Below, piece after piece: positions 1-9,900 of a stretch of 64,000 bases of DNA; within the stretch, counting starts at the first letter, position 1; the number at the start of each line of letters is the position of its first letter. The stretch is from positions 62,001 through 126,000 of the forward strand of contig NZ_JAPVOT010000011.1 in NCBI RefSeq assembly GCF_027257845.1, given 5' to 3'. A program made the position numbers and the translations under genes. The notes below the pieces were generated by a model, which was not told the DNA's origin, ran no database searches, and worked only from the letters and a program-made list of their open reading frames with translations. The DNA is from Alteromonas sp. BMJM2. GTDB taxonomy: Bacteria; Pseudomonadota; Gammaproteobacteria; Enterobacterales; Alteromonadaceae.

Positions 1-1068
1 ACATCTAAGCGCGTTGCGTATTATGACAGCAACTATGAGTTTTATATCGCAGGTGGGACCAATGACCCAAATAGCCCTTACAAAGTAAGTAATTCTGTAA
101 ACAGATATTTGGGACTGACCATAGAAGTAGCTTCAGCTATGCAAACGATAATCGTGGAAGAAATTGGCATCAATCCATTTTCTCTCTACGATATCTCGAT
201 ATCATCTGACGGGGTTGGTAGAGAGTTTGTTCAAATTACTGATGAAGGGTCTGTCCGACTTCGCGCTTTAAAAAAACGCGCAAAACAATCAAAAACAAGG
301 AAAGCTAAAGGAGGCCCCGTCTTACTCTCACAGATACAAAAATCAGATATAGATGCTGCTACTTGTCTGAAAATGGCTTTAGAAATGACAAGTAGAGCCA
401 GAAATTCGAGCGAAATTAGAAAGCTTTGGATAATTCGGACAGCAAATGGGGTGCAACATGTTTCAGACACTGCATTTCAACATAACTTTAACAAAATGAA
501 AGCGAGCCTACCTAGTGAAAATAATGCCTTACAACACTCAACATTAAAAAAAATAAGAGGTTCCAAAGGGGTGTTAATATTTCTTCAATCAAGAGGGGAT
601 GCATTGAGAACCGCAAATTACTTAGGTAATAAAGTCGAAACAACCTTAAATAGATACATTCCCCCTTATCTATCAGAGCTAATCTATAGAAATAAAATTA
701 GAGCGTTTCAAAATATATTGCTATACATGGCGATTGGTTTGGAAGATTCGCCCTCAGACGCGCTTAATATGAGTGAGGAGGAATTAAAGTCTCAGCTTGA
801 AGTTGCTTTTAACAATGAAGATATGGGTGGTAATTTTTACGACAAACTTAAAAACCCGAATGATGAAAATACCCAGAATAAAGAGGTGTATTTTTGTGTT
901 TCTATCGACAATATAAAAACAGCTCTTATCTATATTAAAACTGGTAGTGATCCGATACTTAAGGAGCAATGTGTCAATGCTGTTTCAGCAATATCTGAAA
1001 GCACTGTCATAATGAAACAAATGCTCCGAACTGCTCAACTTGCAGTGCAAAAAAGCGAGGTTAAATAA
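1..1068 (+). CDS. tyrosine recombinase, C-terminal part (5' end outside window)
   Basis: The frame is open from base 1, so the gene starts upstream of the window; the in-frame TTG near 109 is not a convincing start. The C-terminal half has the last box of a phage-integrase catalytic domain: LGNKVETTLNRYIPPY, where LGN replaces the usual LGH and Tyr in NRY is the likely nucleophile. About 60 residues earlier a degenerate HxxR-like stretch (STLKKIRGSKG) is seen. A tail of about 100 residues follows the catalytic tyrosine. It ends 3 bases before the next recombinase, so the genes are co-transcribed. By order it corresponds to TnpA of Tn554 or to one of the Gin recombinases, but which one cannot be settled without the N-terminus. 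Confidence 0.72.
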   Translation, partial: TSKRVAYYDSNYEFYIAGGTNDPNSPYKVSNSVNRYLGLTIEVASAMQTIIVEEIGINPFSLYDISISSDGVGREFVQITDEGSVRLRALKKRAKQSKTRKAKGGPVLLSQIQKSDIDAATCLKMALEMTSRARNSSEIRKLWIIRTANGVQHVSDTAFQHNFNKMKASLPSENNALQHSTLKKIRGSKGVLIFLQSRGDALRTANYLGNKVETTLNRYIPPYLSELIYRNKIRAFQNILLYMAIGLEDSPSDALNMSEEELKSQLEVAFNNEDMGGNFYDKLKNPNDENTQNKEVYFCVSIDNIKTALIYIKTGSDPILKEQCVNAVSAISESTVIMKQMLRTAQLAVQKSEVK

Positions 1069-1071
1069 AAC

Positions 1072-3093
1072 ATGAGTGAAAGTGCAAATTTAATAGACGA
1101 TGATTTTGTTGACTTTTCCAAATTGATTGATTCCGCAGGAAAGTTTGAATACGAAATGCCCAGATGGCTATTAAATGACAATATTTACGACCAAGAATGG
1201 TTAGCTTCAAAAGTGGCTATAGATATTGACTACTATCGTAAGAACAAAAACAAAGCACTAAAGATAAATTTTAAAAGAAAGATTTCTGACGTGGAGTATT
1301 TGACTGACGGAAATAATGAACCTTTATTGAAAGACATTATGCATAGCTTATTATACTTGGACGCACGAGGAAAAATAACACGACCATTAAGAGCTAAAGC
1401 CATTCTGGTCGCCATTACAGACTTAATTAAACATGCTAATGAGGTTCGGCAAAAAAAATCAAGATTGCTTGTACGGGGACTAGATCAAATAAAATTAAAC
1501 GAGCTTAAAGATTTTATTATGGATTATAATACACAGCCTCATGTATTTGCTGCCGCCCTTAAAATCATAGATTTGAACTATGGTTCATCTTCACGAATCG
1601 ACTGGATTAAGATAAAAAATGAGCTTAATTTAACAACAAGATCACTAATGTCATTGCAGCACTCTTTGAAAAAACACTATAAGAGTAACCCACCTAAAAA
1701 CGATAAGAGTTCTTATCAAGAAGACCACTCAGTGACAAAGAAATGGAACCAACCCAATAAGGTTCGTGAATTTCAACCTGCGAATACAATGGATTTCGAT
1801 ATAGACACAGATTTACAACCTTCAGAAAAGACAATATCAAATATAGTATCTTTGCTTGAGGCGGTCTACACAGCAAGGGCATCTCAAAAGTATAAATTTG
1901 CTCACTCGCCCGCAGCATTATTTAGCAATGGTGAAACTCTGTTTGATAGCATGAGACAATCAATAAAAACCCCCATAATGCCTACTTCTAATTACCTGCA
2001 TTCTATTTCAACAAGCCTTAAATTTGCTAGGAAGTATGGTTATGCTATCCGCCAGCATTTATCCGTTCTTGCGAAAAATGAGCTTAAAAAAGTAGATAAC
2101 AGCGACGTTTACCGCTCAAGCTCATCATTACAAGAGGAAGTGTTTAAAGAAACACCTTTGCCAGACGTATTAAAAGAACTGAATATTACGTCGTGGTGTG
2201 ACGACAATTTGGTGTGCTTCAGCCAATTTAGACGAGAAATGTCCATGGCCGTTGCGATAAGGTTATATTTAGCCTCAATTTACATACTAGTAGCAGGTTT
2301 TGTTGCTAGTAGAGTTATGTCTATGAGAAGTTTAAAACGGAACTGCTTTGTTCAATCGCCTATTGATGGACTTTTCGATTTAGTCTTAAGAATTCCAAAA
2401 ACTTCTGAACGTATTGAACTTGAAGATGTTCACCGCCCAATACCAGACTTGATATTCGATTATGGCTTAGAGTTTGCACTTTTAAATAATGTTCTAGAAG
2501 AGAGAAGAGGCTTTATTGTAGATGAAAACGAACAGTTCTTATTTGGTGGTTTTTTGTCACACACGTCTTTTAAAGCCTATACATCAGAATTTGCTCAATC
2601 GCGTGTTACCCCTCTCAGCGATGATTATATAAATGGTTGCCTAGACTTGTTTGCAGACTGGAGTTTCTCTCCCTTAATTAATGGAAAACGATGGTATCCA
2701 AGAAGTCACCAATACCGACGAACGTTTGCTGTACTGTATTTCAACATGACTGACAATACGGGGTTAGAAGAATTGTCCTGGTTTTTGGGGCACGCTGACC
2801 TAGAGCAAACTTTTCACTACGCAGAAGTATCTCCAAGTTCCGAGTGGATTGACGAAGCAGAAGTTACAATTGCAAGGATTGGTGCTTCTCTTGGTAAGGC
2901 GATACTGGGTGATTCAAGCGTAACAAATATTGTAAATACAGCTCGTAAAAAAGCAAAAACATCTCTGGTAATTGAACCTTTAGTAAGAGATTTGATCGAT
3001 GAGCATAAAAAAAATACTGGTGAGACAGTTCGATTTCATCGAATTGAAGGAAATGCTGTGTTTTTTTATTTTCAGAAAAAAGAGGCATATTGA
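1072..3093 (+). CDS. large tyrosine recombinase (TnpB/Gin-like), 673 aa
   Basis: Site-specific tyrosine recombinase predicted to cut and rejoin DNA at the island ends. The catalytic set is visible in the last third: Arg in ASRVMSMRSL (about residue 412), HxxR in RSHQYRR (about 545), LGHADLEQTF with the catalytic His (about 573) and the nucleophile Tyr in HYAE (about 582). The N-terminal 400 residues are unusually long for an integrase, like Tn554 TnpB (about 630 aa), and show no domain that I recognise. The start ATG lies 3 bases after the previous stop and the stop is one base before the GTG of the next gene, so all four genes form one operon. Confidence 0.85.
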   Translation: MSESANLIDDDFVDFSKLIDSAGKFEYEMPRWLLNDNIYDQEWLASKVAIDIDYYRKNKNKALKINFKRKISDVEYLTDGNNEPLLKDIMHSLLYLDARGKITRPLRAKAILVAITDLIKHANEVRQKKSRLLVRGLDQIKLNELKDFIMDYNTQPHVFAAALKIIDLNYGSSSRIDWIKIKNELNLTTRSLMSLQHSLKKHYKSNPPKNDKSSYQEDHSVTKKWNQPNKVREFQPANTMDFDIDTDLQPSEKTISNIVSLLEAVYTARASQKYKFAHSPAALFSNGETLFDSMRQSIKTPIMPTSNYLHSISTSLKFARKYGYAIRQHLSVLAKNELKKVDNSDVYRSSSSLQEEVFKETPLPDVLKELNITSWCDDNLVCFSQFRREMSMAVAIRLYLASIYILVAGFVASRVMSMRSLKRNCFVQSPIDGLFDLVLRIPKTSERIELEDVHRPIPDLIFDYGLEFALLNNVLEERRGFIVDENEQFLFGGFLSHTSFKAYTSEFAQSRVTPLSDDYINGCLDLFADWSFSPLINGKRWYPRSHQYRRTFAVLYFNMTDNTGLEELSWFLGHADLEQTFHYAEVSPSSEWIDEAEVTIARIGASLGKAILGDSSVTNIVNTARKKAKTSLVIEPLVRDLIDEHKKNTGETVRFHRIEGNAVFFYFQKKEAY

Positions 3094-3094
3094 C

Positions 3095-3631
3095 GTGGCG
3101 AGATTTCAAAAAGGGCAAACTTCTCAATCTGTAATTTTGAAAAAAAAAATGATCACTGAATCAATGATTCGTAAAAGTGAAATCCTCAATAGCATAAAGC
3201 ATTATGATGAGATTCCCGATAGCTTAACGACCAGTAAATCAACCATCACTAAGACAATGGTAAATAAGTGGCACGACGACTCATTAGGCGTAATAAGGTA
3301 TTCTTACAACTCTTCAATGACAGAACACAACGCATTAGCTTTACGCGAATTATCAGTTGCTATTGAAGACCTTAATGTAAGGCTTAAAAAATCAGAAGCA
3401 AACAAAAATAAAAACGTTGCGATAAAAAAGACTCGGTTAACAACCCATGATATTAATGAGTTGAAAAGAGAAAATGAAGACTTAAAATCTGCACTTGCAG
3501 AAGTTTACAGGGCATACATGCAACTTTTAGATAATTGTAGAGAGGACGAACAAATAGACAAAGCTTATAGAAAACTGATTTTGGATCAGGCTCGTATTTT
3601 AGGAAATAACAGATTGGCTTTGATAAAATAA
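3095..3631 (+). CDS. small coiled-coil partner of the recombinases (TnpC-like), 178 aa
   Basis: A GTG start at 3095, one base after the stop of the preceding recombinase, fits better than an upstream ATG that would overlap by about 90 bases. The N-terminal half is basic and contains a possible DNA-binding segment (ITKTMVNKW). Residues 120-150 are a heptad-like coiled coil (ELKRENEDLKSALAEVY). In Tn554 the third gene, tnpC, is likewise small, and in GInt islands the small fourth protein has a helix-turn-helix. By position and size this is a DNA-binding or orientation factor for the recombinases; that function is inferred. Its stop overlaps the ATG of the next gene by one base. Confidence 0.65.
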   Translation: MARFQKGQTSQSVILKKKMITESMIRKSEILNSIKHYDEIPDSLTTSKSTITKTMVNKWHDDSLGVIRYSYNSSMTEHNALALRELSVAIEDLNVRLKKSEANKNKNVAIKKTRLTTHDINELKRENEDLKSALAEVYRAYMQLLDNCREDEQIDKAYRKLILDQARILGNNRLALIK

Positions 3632-4986
3632 TGTCATATGTCATGACGGCTAAATCACCCTGCCTTGATTTCCTTATAACCAGTCAGCGCAGAAATGAAA
3701 AACATGATTGCTCACTGTCTTTAATAATGAAGAAAGGCGGTGGCATAGATTGGCACGCCAATGCTTACCTAACCAAATTGGGCGGAGGCGCTCAAATATT
3801 TAATATTAGGCCGTTAGCACCGACGGTTACAAAGAAAGCTTATAGCCTAAATATATTTTGTTCTTTCCTTGAAGATAAAAAAATTTCTCTATCCGACATC
3901 AATGATTCGGCTTTATATCAATTCATAGGCGTATTAAAAGATCGAAAGATTGCCGATGAAACAGTATTAACGCACGCCAGAGTCGCTTTGGGTTACGTTA
4001 TATTTTTATCTGATGAAAATCCCCACTGGAAACTAGCAACTGAAGAAAAAGACACGGTGAGAGCATACAGTGTTCATTACTCTGAAAAGAAGTTTAAAGC
4101 AGGTAATAGAGAAATAACTTATGTAGATCATGTATCATTTGCGGGGTTGATTAGCATTGCCGTGGACGTAGAGTATATTCACGATCATGAATTTGTTTTA
4201 TGGTTGGACGCCATTAATGAAAGCACGTATCACCCAGAGCTTAATGAATTTTTAATATACAGATGGCAAGCCTTCTCCACACTACTTGAGATTACTGGGG
4301 CAAGAATAAGTGAAGTTCACCAGATAACAAAATCTTCAGTTGAAAACGCTTCTAAGTCGCTCCTGAATTCCAAGAAGTGTGTATTAAGAGATATTCCGAT
4401 TCTAAAGGGTAAATATAAAGGTAAAAAAAGAGAAGTAGAAGTCACAGGTGATGACCTACAGATCATAATGTATTACCTAAAGTTAGTCGAAAACACATTT
4501 CCCAACCAAAACCATGACGCCATTTTTGTTGATGCACGAAGTGGCAAACCATTGGCAAAATCATATCTAAAAAACTATGCAAAAAAAGTAATTAATGCCA
4601 GTAAGTATAAGGAAGAGTTGCGCCATGTCACAAATCACTCTTTCCGACACAGATTTATTACAATGAATGTAGCTAAGGCGATTAAGAAACTAGCAGCATC
4701 AGGAAGCTTTAATAATATTTTGAGTGTTGCTGCTACAGCATGCCGAAAAGTCACAATGCATGCTTCAAATGCAACTATGGCAAGATATGTCCATTTGGCG
4801 TCTGAACTGAATCATCAATCAACTCAGCTAGATAGTGTTTTACTTGCAATGTCGTCTCAGGTCAGAATTAGAATGATTAGAATGATAAATATCAGTAAGT
4901 CCTTGAAAGCGAAAAAAATCGATGAGACTGAGGCGATTCAATCGTTATTGACTAACATTGACGAGATTGCAAAATTCGATTTATAA
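3631..4986 (+). CDS. tyrosine recombinase, 451 aa
   Basis: Third tyrosine recombinase of the operon. The catalytic boxes are complete: TGARISEVHQI (first Arg, about residue 225), a Lys-rich beta hairpin (LKGKYKGKKREVEV) with the likely catalytic Lys, NHSFRHRF (HxxR, about 336) and ATMARYVHLASE with the nucleophile Tyr at about 385. Residues 75-130 form a probable SAM-like core-binding domain (KKAYSLNIFCSFLEDK). A 60-residue helical tail follows the tyrosine. It is the last gene of the block; a 13-bp tandem repeat and a hairpin follow. Tn554 has only two tyrosine recombinases, so the presence of a third points to a GInt-like or new arrangement. Confidence 0.85.
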   Translation: MSYVMTAKSPCLDFLITSQRRNEKHDCSLSLIMKKGGGIDWHANAYLTKLGGGAQIFNIRPLAPTVTKKAYSLNIFCSFLEDKKISLSDINDSALYQFIGVLKDRKIADETVLTHARVALGYVIFLSDENPHWKLATEEKDTVRAYSVHYSEKKFKAGNREITYVDHVSFAGLISIAVDVEYIHDHEFVLWLDAINESTYHPELNEFLIYRWQAFSTLLEITGARISEVHQITKSSVENASKSLLNSKKCVLRDIPILKGKYKGKKREVEVTGDDLQIIMYYLKLVENTFPNQNHDAIFVDARSGKPLAKSYLKNYAKKVINASKYKEELRHVTNHSFRHRFITMNVAKAIKKLAASGSFNNILSVAATACRKVTMHASNATMARYVHLASELNHQSTQLDSVLLAMSSQVRIRMIRMINISKSLKAKKIDETEAIQSLLTNIDEIAKFDL

Positions 4987-5020
4987 GTTGTCTTAGTGTG
5001 GTTGCCAGATCAAGTCTGAG

Positions 5021-5046
5021 CTAGTACAAGTTACTAGTACAAGTTA
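5021..5046. repeat. perfect 13-bp tandem repeat after the recombinase operon
   Basis: CTAGTACAAGTTA occurs twice head to tail (5021-5033 and 5034-5046) 35 bases after the last recombinase stop. It may be a recombinase or regulator binding site; nothing in the sequence decides this. Confidence 0.6.
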
Positions 5047-5080
5047 CCGCACTTTACGCTCAATAATCTTTCCACTAAGA

Positions 5081-5105
5081 CCACTACAATCGTTCCCTGT
5101 AGTGG
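5081..5105. terminator. hairpin downstream of the recombinase operon
   Basis: CCACTACA (5081-5088) and TGTAGTGG (5098-5105) form a perfect 8-bp stem with a 9-base loop about 95 bases after the operon. There is no T-run, so it may be a weak or Rho-assisted terminator or a protein-binding palindrome. The rest of 4987-5268 is AT-rich and shows no gene. Confidence 0.35.
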
Positions 5106-5268
5106 CAGAATAAACCCGTACACCTTCTTATAATTCGGCTACCAATAGATAACAGTCACAAAGTTAATTAAACACCGGCAAATATTTATTTGGTTTAAAT
5201 AAGGTAACTGTATATTATTCAATATAATCGGGACAAAATAATTGAGCCGAAGATATTTGGGAATTAAT

Positions 5269-6171
5269 ATGACCGTCAGCTCTTATGAAAAAGACCTCGC
5301 TATATGTGAACATGTATTTAATCATTTTATTTTAAGTGACCAATTCTTTGGATTTGTCACCATTGGTATCCTTGCAAAGTATGCTAACAAAAATAATGTT
5401 TATTCTAGTGATTTTAAATTATTGGTTCGCGAACGAGGTTTTGATTTAAAATCAAAATGTAACGAAAGAGGCGTATACTTCTCTCGCTCGTGCTCCAAGG
5501 CTCTCGCAAACAAACATCCAGTTAAATTATTACGATGTGCTGAAATACAATCAGTGATTGCTGAAAGCGGTATAAAGGGGGCTTTATCGCAGTTAAAAAT
5601 TAAAAGGAGCATAATCGACCAACTCTTTTACGAAATGCTAGGGTCGGTGCAGTACCGAACCAATTTTTTAGAGCTTGGATGGGATATTGCCGACTTACCC
5701 CACCTTACCACTCCTCTTTATAAACAGATGGTCAAATACATAGTAAACAATCAGGTTACCGATAAGCATGCATTACGCAATGCAATTGTGAGAGATATGA
5801 ATGATGGAAAAAAATGGTGGTTGCACGAACATTTAGTGAATACTGACAAGCCTGGCTTCATTTACGTAGCTATGCTGTCAGAGGAAAACAATTTGTATCG
5901 GGTTAAAATAGGCCAGACTGAGCGTGAAATAAAAAAACGCCACAGTGAACATCTCAGAGCAAAAAAAGTAAATATCGATACCACGTTTTTGTGTAAATAT
6001 GTCGAGTCTCCTGTTAAAGAAGAATCCGCTATTTTGTCTTATTTCAGGGAGCATGGGCAGCTGATTAGTGGCAGAGAAGAATTTATCATTAATAATAAGT
6101 TGGCAGCGACACTCAAGGACTATTTAGTCAGCGATGTTAGCTTTGCTACTTTCGTTTCTCAAGCACAATAA
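5269..6171 (+). CDS. T5orf172/GIY-YIG-like domain protein, 300 aa
   Basis: The C-terminal third (from about residue 200) matches the T5orf172 branch of the GIY-YIG superfamily: GFIYVAML, then VKIGQTEREIKKRHSEH, and a distal ESAILSYFREHG and GREEFI. The middle Gly-Gln-Thr and Arg-X2-Arg positions fit this fold. The N-terminal 190 residues are unfamiliar and could bind DNA. Such proteins are common in phages and mobile elements and often lack a proven activity. I chose the ATG at 5269, 7 bases after a GGGA, over the TTG at 5242. It sits between the recombinases and an XRE regulator, so it may belong to the mobility or maintenance end of the island. Confidence 0.65.
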   Translation: MTVSSYEKDLAICEHVFNHFILSDQFFGFVTIGILAKYANKNNVYSSDFKLLVRERGFDLKSKCNERGVYFSRSCSKALANKHPVKLLRCAEIQSVIAESGIKGALSQLKIKRSIIDQLFYEMLGSVQYRTNFLELGWDIADLPHLTTPLYKQMVKYIVNNQVTDKHALRNAIVRDMNDGKKWWLHEHLVNTDKPGFIYVAMLSEENNLYRVKIGQTEREIKKRHSEHLRAKKVNIDTTFLCKYVESPVKEESAILSYFREHGQLISGREEFIINNKLAATLKDYLVSDVSFATFVSQAQ

Positions 6172-6277
6172 TAGCCTAAAGATGTCCATAAAAGGCGTAG
6201 CAGTCCAAATTACAATGGCAAGTTGGCAACTAATCTCTTAGCATGAACGATATTCCCTAATTTCGGGACATAAGGTT

Positions 6278-6297
6278 TCACTGTCATAATGCAGTGA
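6278..6297. promoter_or_regulatory. inverted repeat overlapping the xre start, possible operator
   Basis: TCACTG (6278-6283), 8 bases, CAGTGA (6292-6297) is a perfect 6-bp inverted repeat that ends on the first base of the ATG of the small XRE gene. Its position fits autorepression by the regulator it precedes; this is inferred. Confidence 0.4.
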
Positions 6298-6551
6298 TGA
6301 TTAAATCTCTTGCACATCCCGATTATTTAGCCCTTACAAGTTGGCTTAAAAATTCCCGTAAACAGAAAGGGTTAACTTTGAGAGATGTTGCTGAAAGAAT
6401 TGACGAACCATTTCAAACAGTGAGCAAGATTGAAAATGCACAGCGCAATTTAACGATCTTAGAGTACGTAGAGTATTGCAGAGCAATAGAAGTAGATCCG
6501 GCAATTGGCTTAGATTTGATCATTAAACTATCGTCAAAGAGAAGATATTGA
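6297..6551 (+). CDS. small XRE-family DNA-binding protein, 84 aa
   Basis: Single helix-turn-helix protein of the Cro/CI type. The motif spans about residues 14-60: WLKNSRKQKGLTLRDVAERI, then PFQTVSKIENAQRNL as turn and recognition helix. No other domain is present. A GTG just upstream (6294) is an alternative start. A short inverted repeat overlaps the start, which would suit self-regulation. The gene is alone, and its 3' end overlaps the remnant of a merR gene on the other strand. Its target is unknown; the recombinase operon is a candidate. Confidence 0.8.
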   Translation: MIKSLAHPDYLALTSWLKNSRKQKGLTLRDVAERIDEPFQTVSKIENAQRNLTILEYVEYCRAIEVDPAIGLDLIIKLSSKRRY

Positions 6552-6665
6552 TAGTACACCTTGAGATGGTTTTATCGGTTGCTGCAACAAGGCCTTCTTT
6601 TCATAGAATCGAATAGTATCTACACCCACATTTGCTTCCTTTGCGAGTTTACTTATTGTGTACAT
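6534..6665 (-). pseudogene. 5' remnant of a merR-family regulator
   Basis: The minus strand from ATG 6665 encodes a clear MerR N-terminus (MYTISKLAKEANVGVDTIRF, then YEKKALL), about 30 good residues, then diverges and stops at 6534 after 43 codons. Intact MerR proteins are about 130-145 aa, so only the first part of the helix-turn-helix domain is left. It is not a copy of the intact MerR at 14899, since the residues differ. It marks an old deletion or recombination junction at the left edge of the metal-resistance cargo. Confidence 0.75.
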
Positions 6666-6923
6666 ATAAAGCCCTAAATAGTTTGACTCACTTACTAAAC
6701 GAAAAATAGCATCAAGTCATAATTTATACCGAGTTTGCATAAATTCATCACGAGCATCAACAATAACTGATGATGGCAATTCGACAAAATCGAACGGTAA
6801 AAACAACACAACCCCTTGGTCGTCATGCTCAGTCACACCCTAAAGTCGTCTATAAAGAGCCTGATATCACAGAGTTAGCATGGCAGATGTCTTTTTTAAA
6901 GAAATCTGCCGTTCACTTCTCCT
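6666..6923. other. short stretch without a recognisable gene
   Basis: No start with a ribosome site and no full reading frame is seen on either strand. A minus-strand frame between about 6725 and 6850 reads like protein (QGVVLFLPFDFVELP) but lacks a start and is short, so it may be another gene remnant next to the broken merR. Confidence 0.4.
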
Positions 6924-9900
6924 TTATTTAAGTTTTCTGCCGTGCACAAGTCGATATAAAACAGGCAAGACTATCAATGTCAGCAAAGTAGAAGAAATTA
7001 TTCCGCCAATGACCACTGTTGCCAAAGGTCGCTGCACTTCTGCTCCCGTTCCCACATTAAGCGCCATTGGCACAAAACCAAGGCTAGCAACCAATGCCGT
7101 CATCAGTACCGGCCGCAAACGCGTTAAAGCACCATCAACAATAGAGTTAATTAACTCACCTGTCTCTTCCAGCCTTTGACGGATAAACGACAACATAACC
7201 AAACCGTTAAGCACAGCAATGCCAGACAGTGCAATAAAACCAACGCCTGCTGATATAGACAAGGGCATGTCTCTCACCCATAGCGCAAAAACGCCACCTG
7301 TTAATGCTAAAGGCACACCGGTGAAAATTATCAATGCATCTTTCACCGAGCCAAAGGCAATGACTAGCAATGCAAGAATTAAGAAAAGCGTCGCTGGGAC
7401 AACAAGGCTCAATCGCTGACTCGCACTTTCTAACTGCTCGAACGTACCGCCATAATCAACCCAATAACCACTTGGCAATACGACATTTTCTGCTATTTGC
7501 ATTTTTGCTTCAGTAACAAACGAGCCTAGGTCGCGCTCTCTTACATTCGCCGTTACCACAATACGGCGCTTGGCGTTTTCTCGGCTGATTTGACTGGGTA
7601 TACTGGCATATTTAAGCGTTGCAACCTCTACTATAGGCACATAATCACCATCCCCTGTCATAATGGGTATGGTGCCTAGCGTATCAAGATTATTGCGAAT
7701 ATCCTCTGAGTAGCGCACGACTATCTCGAATCGCCTGTCGCCCTCGAATATCAAGCCAGCTTCTTTGCCGCCAATCGATGCGCTTAACCAAGTTTGCAAA
7801 TCAGTGACATCCAAATTATAACGCGCTAAAGCATAAGGCTTGGGGTTCACAGTAAAGATAGGAATTTCATCAACTTGCTCAACGCGTGCATCCGCAGCGC
7901 CGGGTATATCTTGCAGTACCGCTAATATATCACCGGCTGAATCGCGCAGTTTATTTAAATCATCCCCATAAATTTTTATACCTAAGTCGGCTCTAACGCC
8001 ACTAATTAATTCGTTAAACCGCATTTGGATAGGTTGAGTAAACTCGTAATTATTGCCGGGCACGTTTTGAAGCTCACGCTCCATTTGCTCGACAAATTCG
8101 GCTTTAGATAAAGTAGGATCTGGCCATTGGTCGATAGGTTTCAACATCACAAACGTATCGGTAACATTTGGCGGCATCGCATCTGTGGCAACTTCTGCCG
8201 TGCCGGTTTTAGCAAAGACAGTGCTCACTTGTGGGTACTGCATAATGACGTCTTCCAGCCTTTTTTGCATATCCACGGCTTGCTCTATGCCAGTGCCGGG
8301 CACTCGCATAGCGTGCAAGGCAATATCCCCCTCATCAAGTTGAGGAATAAATTCAGAGCCAAGTCGCATGCTTAGCCAAACGCTTACAACAACCAATAAT
8401 GTCGCTGAGCCTATTACCAACCAACGTAGTTTAAGCGACCATAAAAGAACCGGACGATACACCGATTTCGCCCCAACTATAATTGGGCTCTCTTTTTCAC
8501 TGACTTTACCCGACATAAACATCGCAACGGCTGCTGGCACAATAGTGATTGAGAACACCATCGCAGCAAGTAATGCCAAGATAACGGTGGCCGCCATCGG
8601 GTGAAACATCTTCCCTTCTACCCCTGTTAAACTAAAAATAGGGATATATACAATGGTAATAATCATCACGCCAAAAAGACTAGGTCGTATTACTTCGTTG
8701 GTTGCTTCATATACAACTTCAAGTCTTTCCTTGATGAGCAGCACTGAGCCGGTTCGCCGCTGCGCTTCACTTAAGCGCCTGATACAGTTTTCAACGATGA
8801 TAACCGCACCATCTACAATTAACCCGAAGTCTAACGCTCCTAAGCTCATTAAGTTTGCGCTTACTCCTGTTTGCACCATCCCTGTTATTGTGGCGAGCAT
8901 AGCGAGCGGTATCACAGCGGCGGTAATAATAGCTGCTCTTATATTCCCAAGCAGAAGAAACAACACCACAATCACCAGTAATGCGCCCTCAACGAGGTTT
9001 TTACGCACGGTATTGATGGCTTTATCTACCAGTGCGGTCCTATCGTAAACGGTTTCTATTATCACACCTTCGGGCAAGCTAGCTTGGATTTCATCCACTT
9101 TGTCAGCCACTGCCAAGGCCACAGCACGACTATTTTCACCAATGAGCATCATGGCAGTGCCTAAGACGGTTTCCTTACCCTCTCGTGTCGCAGCCCCCGT
9201 TCGAAGCTCTTTACCAATAGCCACTTCGGCAATATCGTTAACGGTCACTGGAGATTGGTTAGTGAGTGTCACCACGACATTACCAATATCTTCAATTGTG
9301 GCCAGCTGCGCTTGAGAGCGCACCAGTATTTGTTGACCGTTACGTTCGATATATCCGGCACCTTGATTGGCATTATTTCGCTCCAATGCCCTCAGCAGAT
9401 CGTCAGTGCTCACACCATAATTAAGCATACGTTGAGGATCAGGATTCACATGATATTGCTTGGTAAAGCCGCCAATAGCGTTTACTTCGGTGATACCTTT
9501 TACTAAAGCGAGTTGAGGTTTTACCACCCAGTCATGCAGTTCTCGTAGTGCCATCGCATCAAAGTCTCTGCCGTCAGCCGTCAATGTGCCCGGCTCAGCG
9601 CTGAGCGTGTACATGTAGATTTCACCCAGACCCGTGGCAATCGGCCCCATTTCTGGCTCGATACCCTCAGGTAGCTGACTTTTAATAATGCCTATCCGCT
9701 CATTAATGAGGTTTCTGGCAAAGTACAGGTCGGTGCCTTCTTCAAATACGGCGGTCACTTGAGACAAGCCATAACGAGATAGTGAACGGGTATAATCCAA
9801 GTTTGGCAAACCCGCTAAAGCGTTTTCTACCAAAAAGGTGATGCGCTGCTCAGTTTCAAGCGGCGAATAACCAGTTGCTTGTGTATTGATTTGAACTTGG

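Noticed and set aside
2864-3127. Antisense frame over the end of the large recombinase
   Set aside because: Shadow of the real gene on the other strand.
8127-9506. Several plus-strand frames inside czcA
   Set aside because: Antisense shadows of a long, well-supported coding region.
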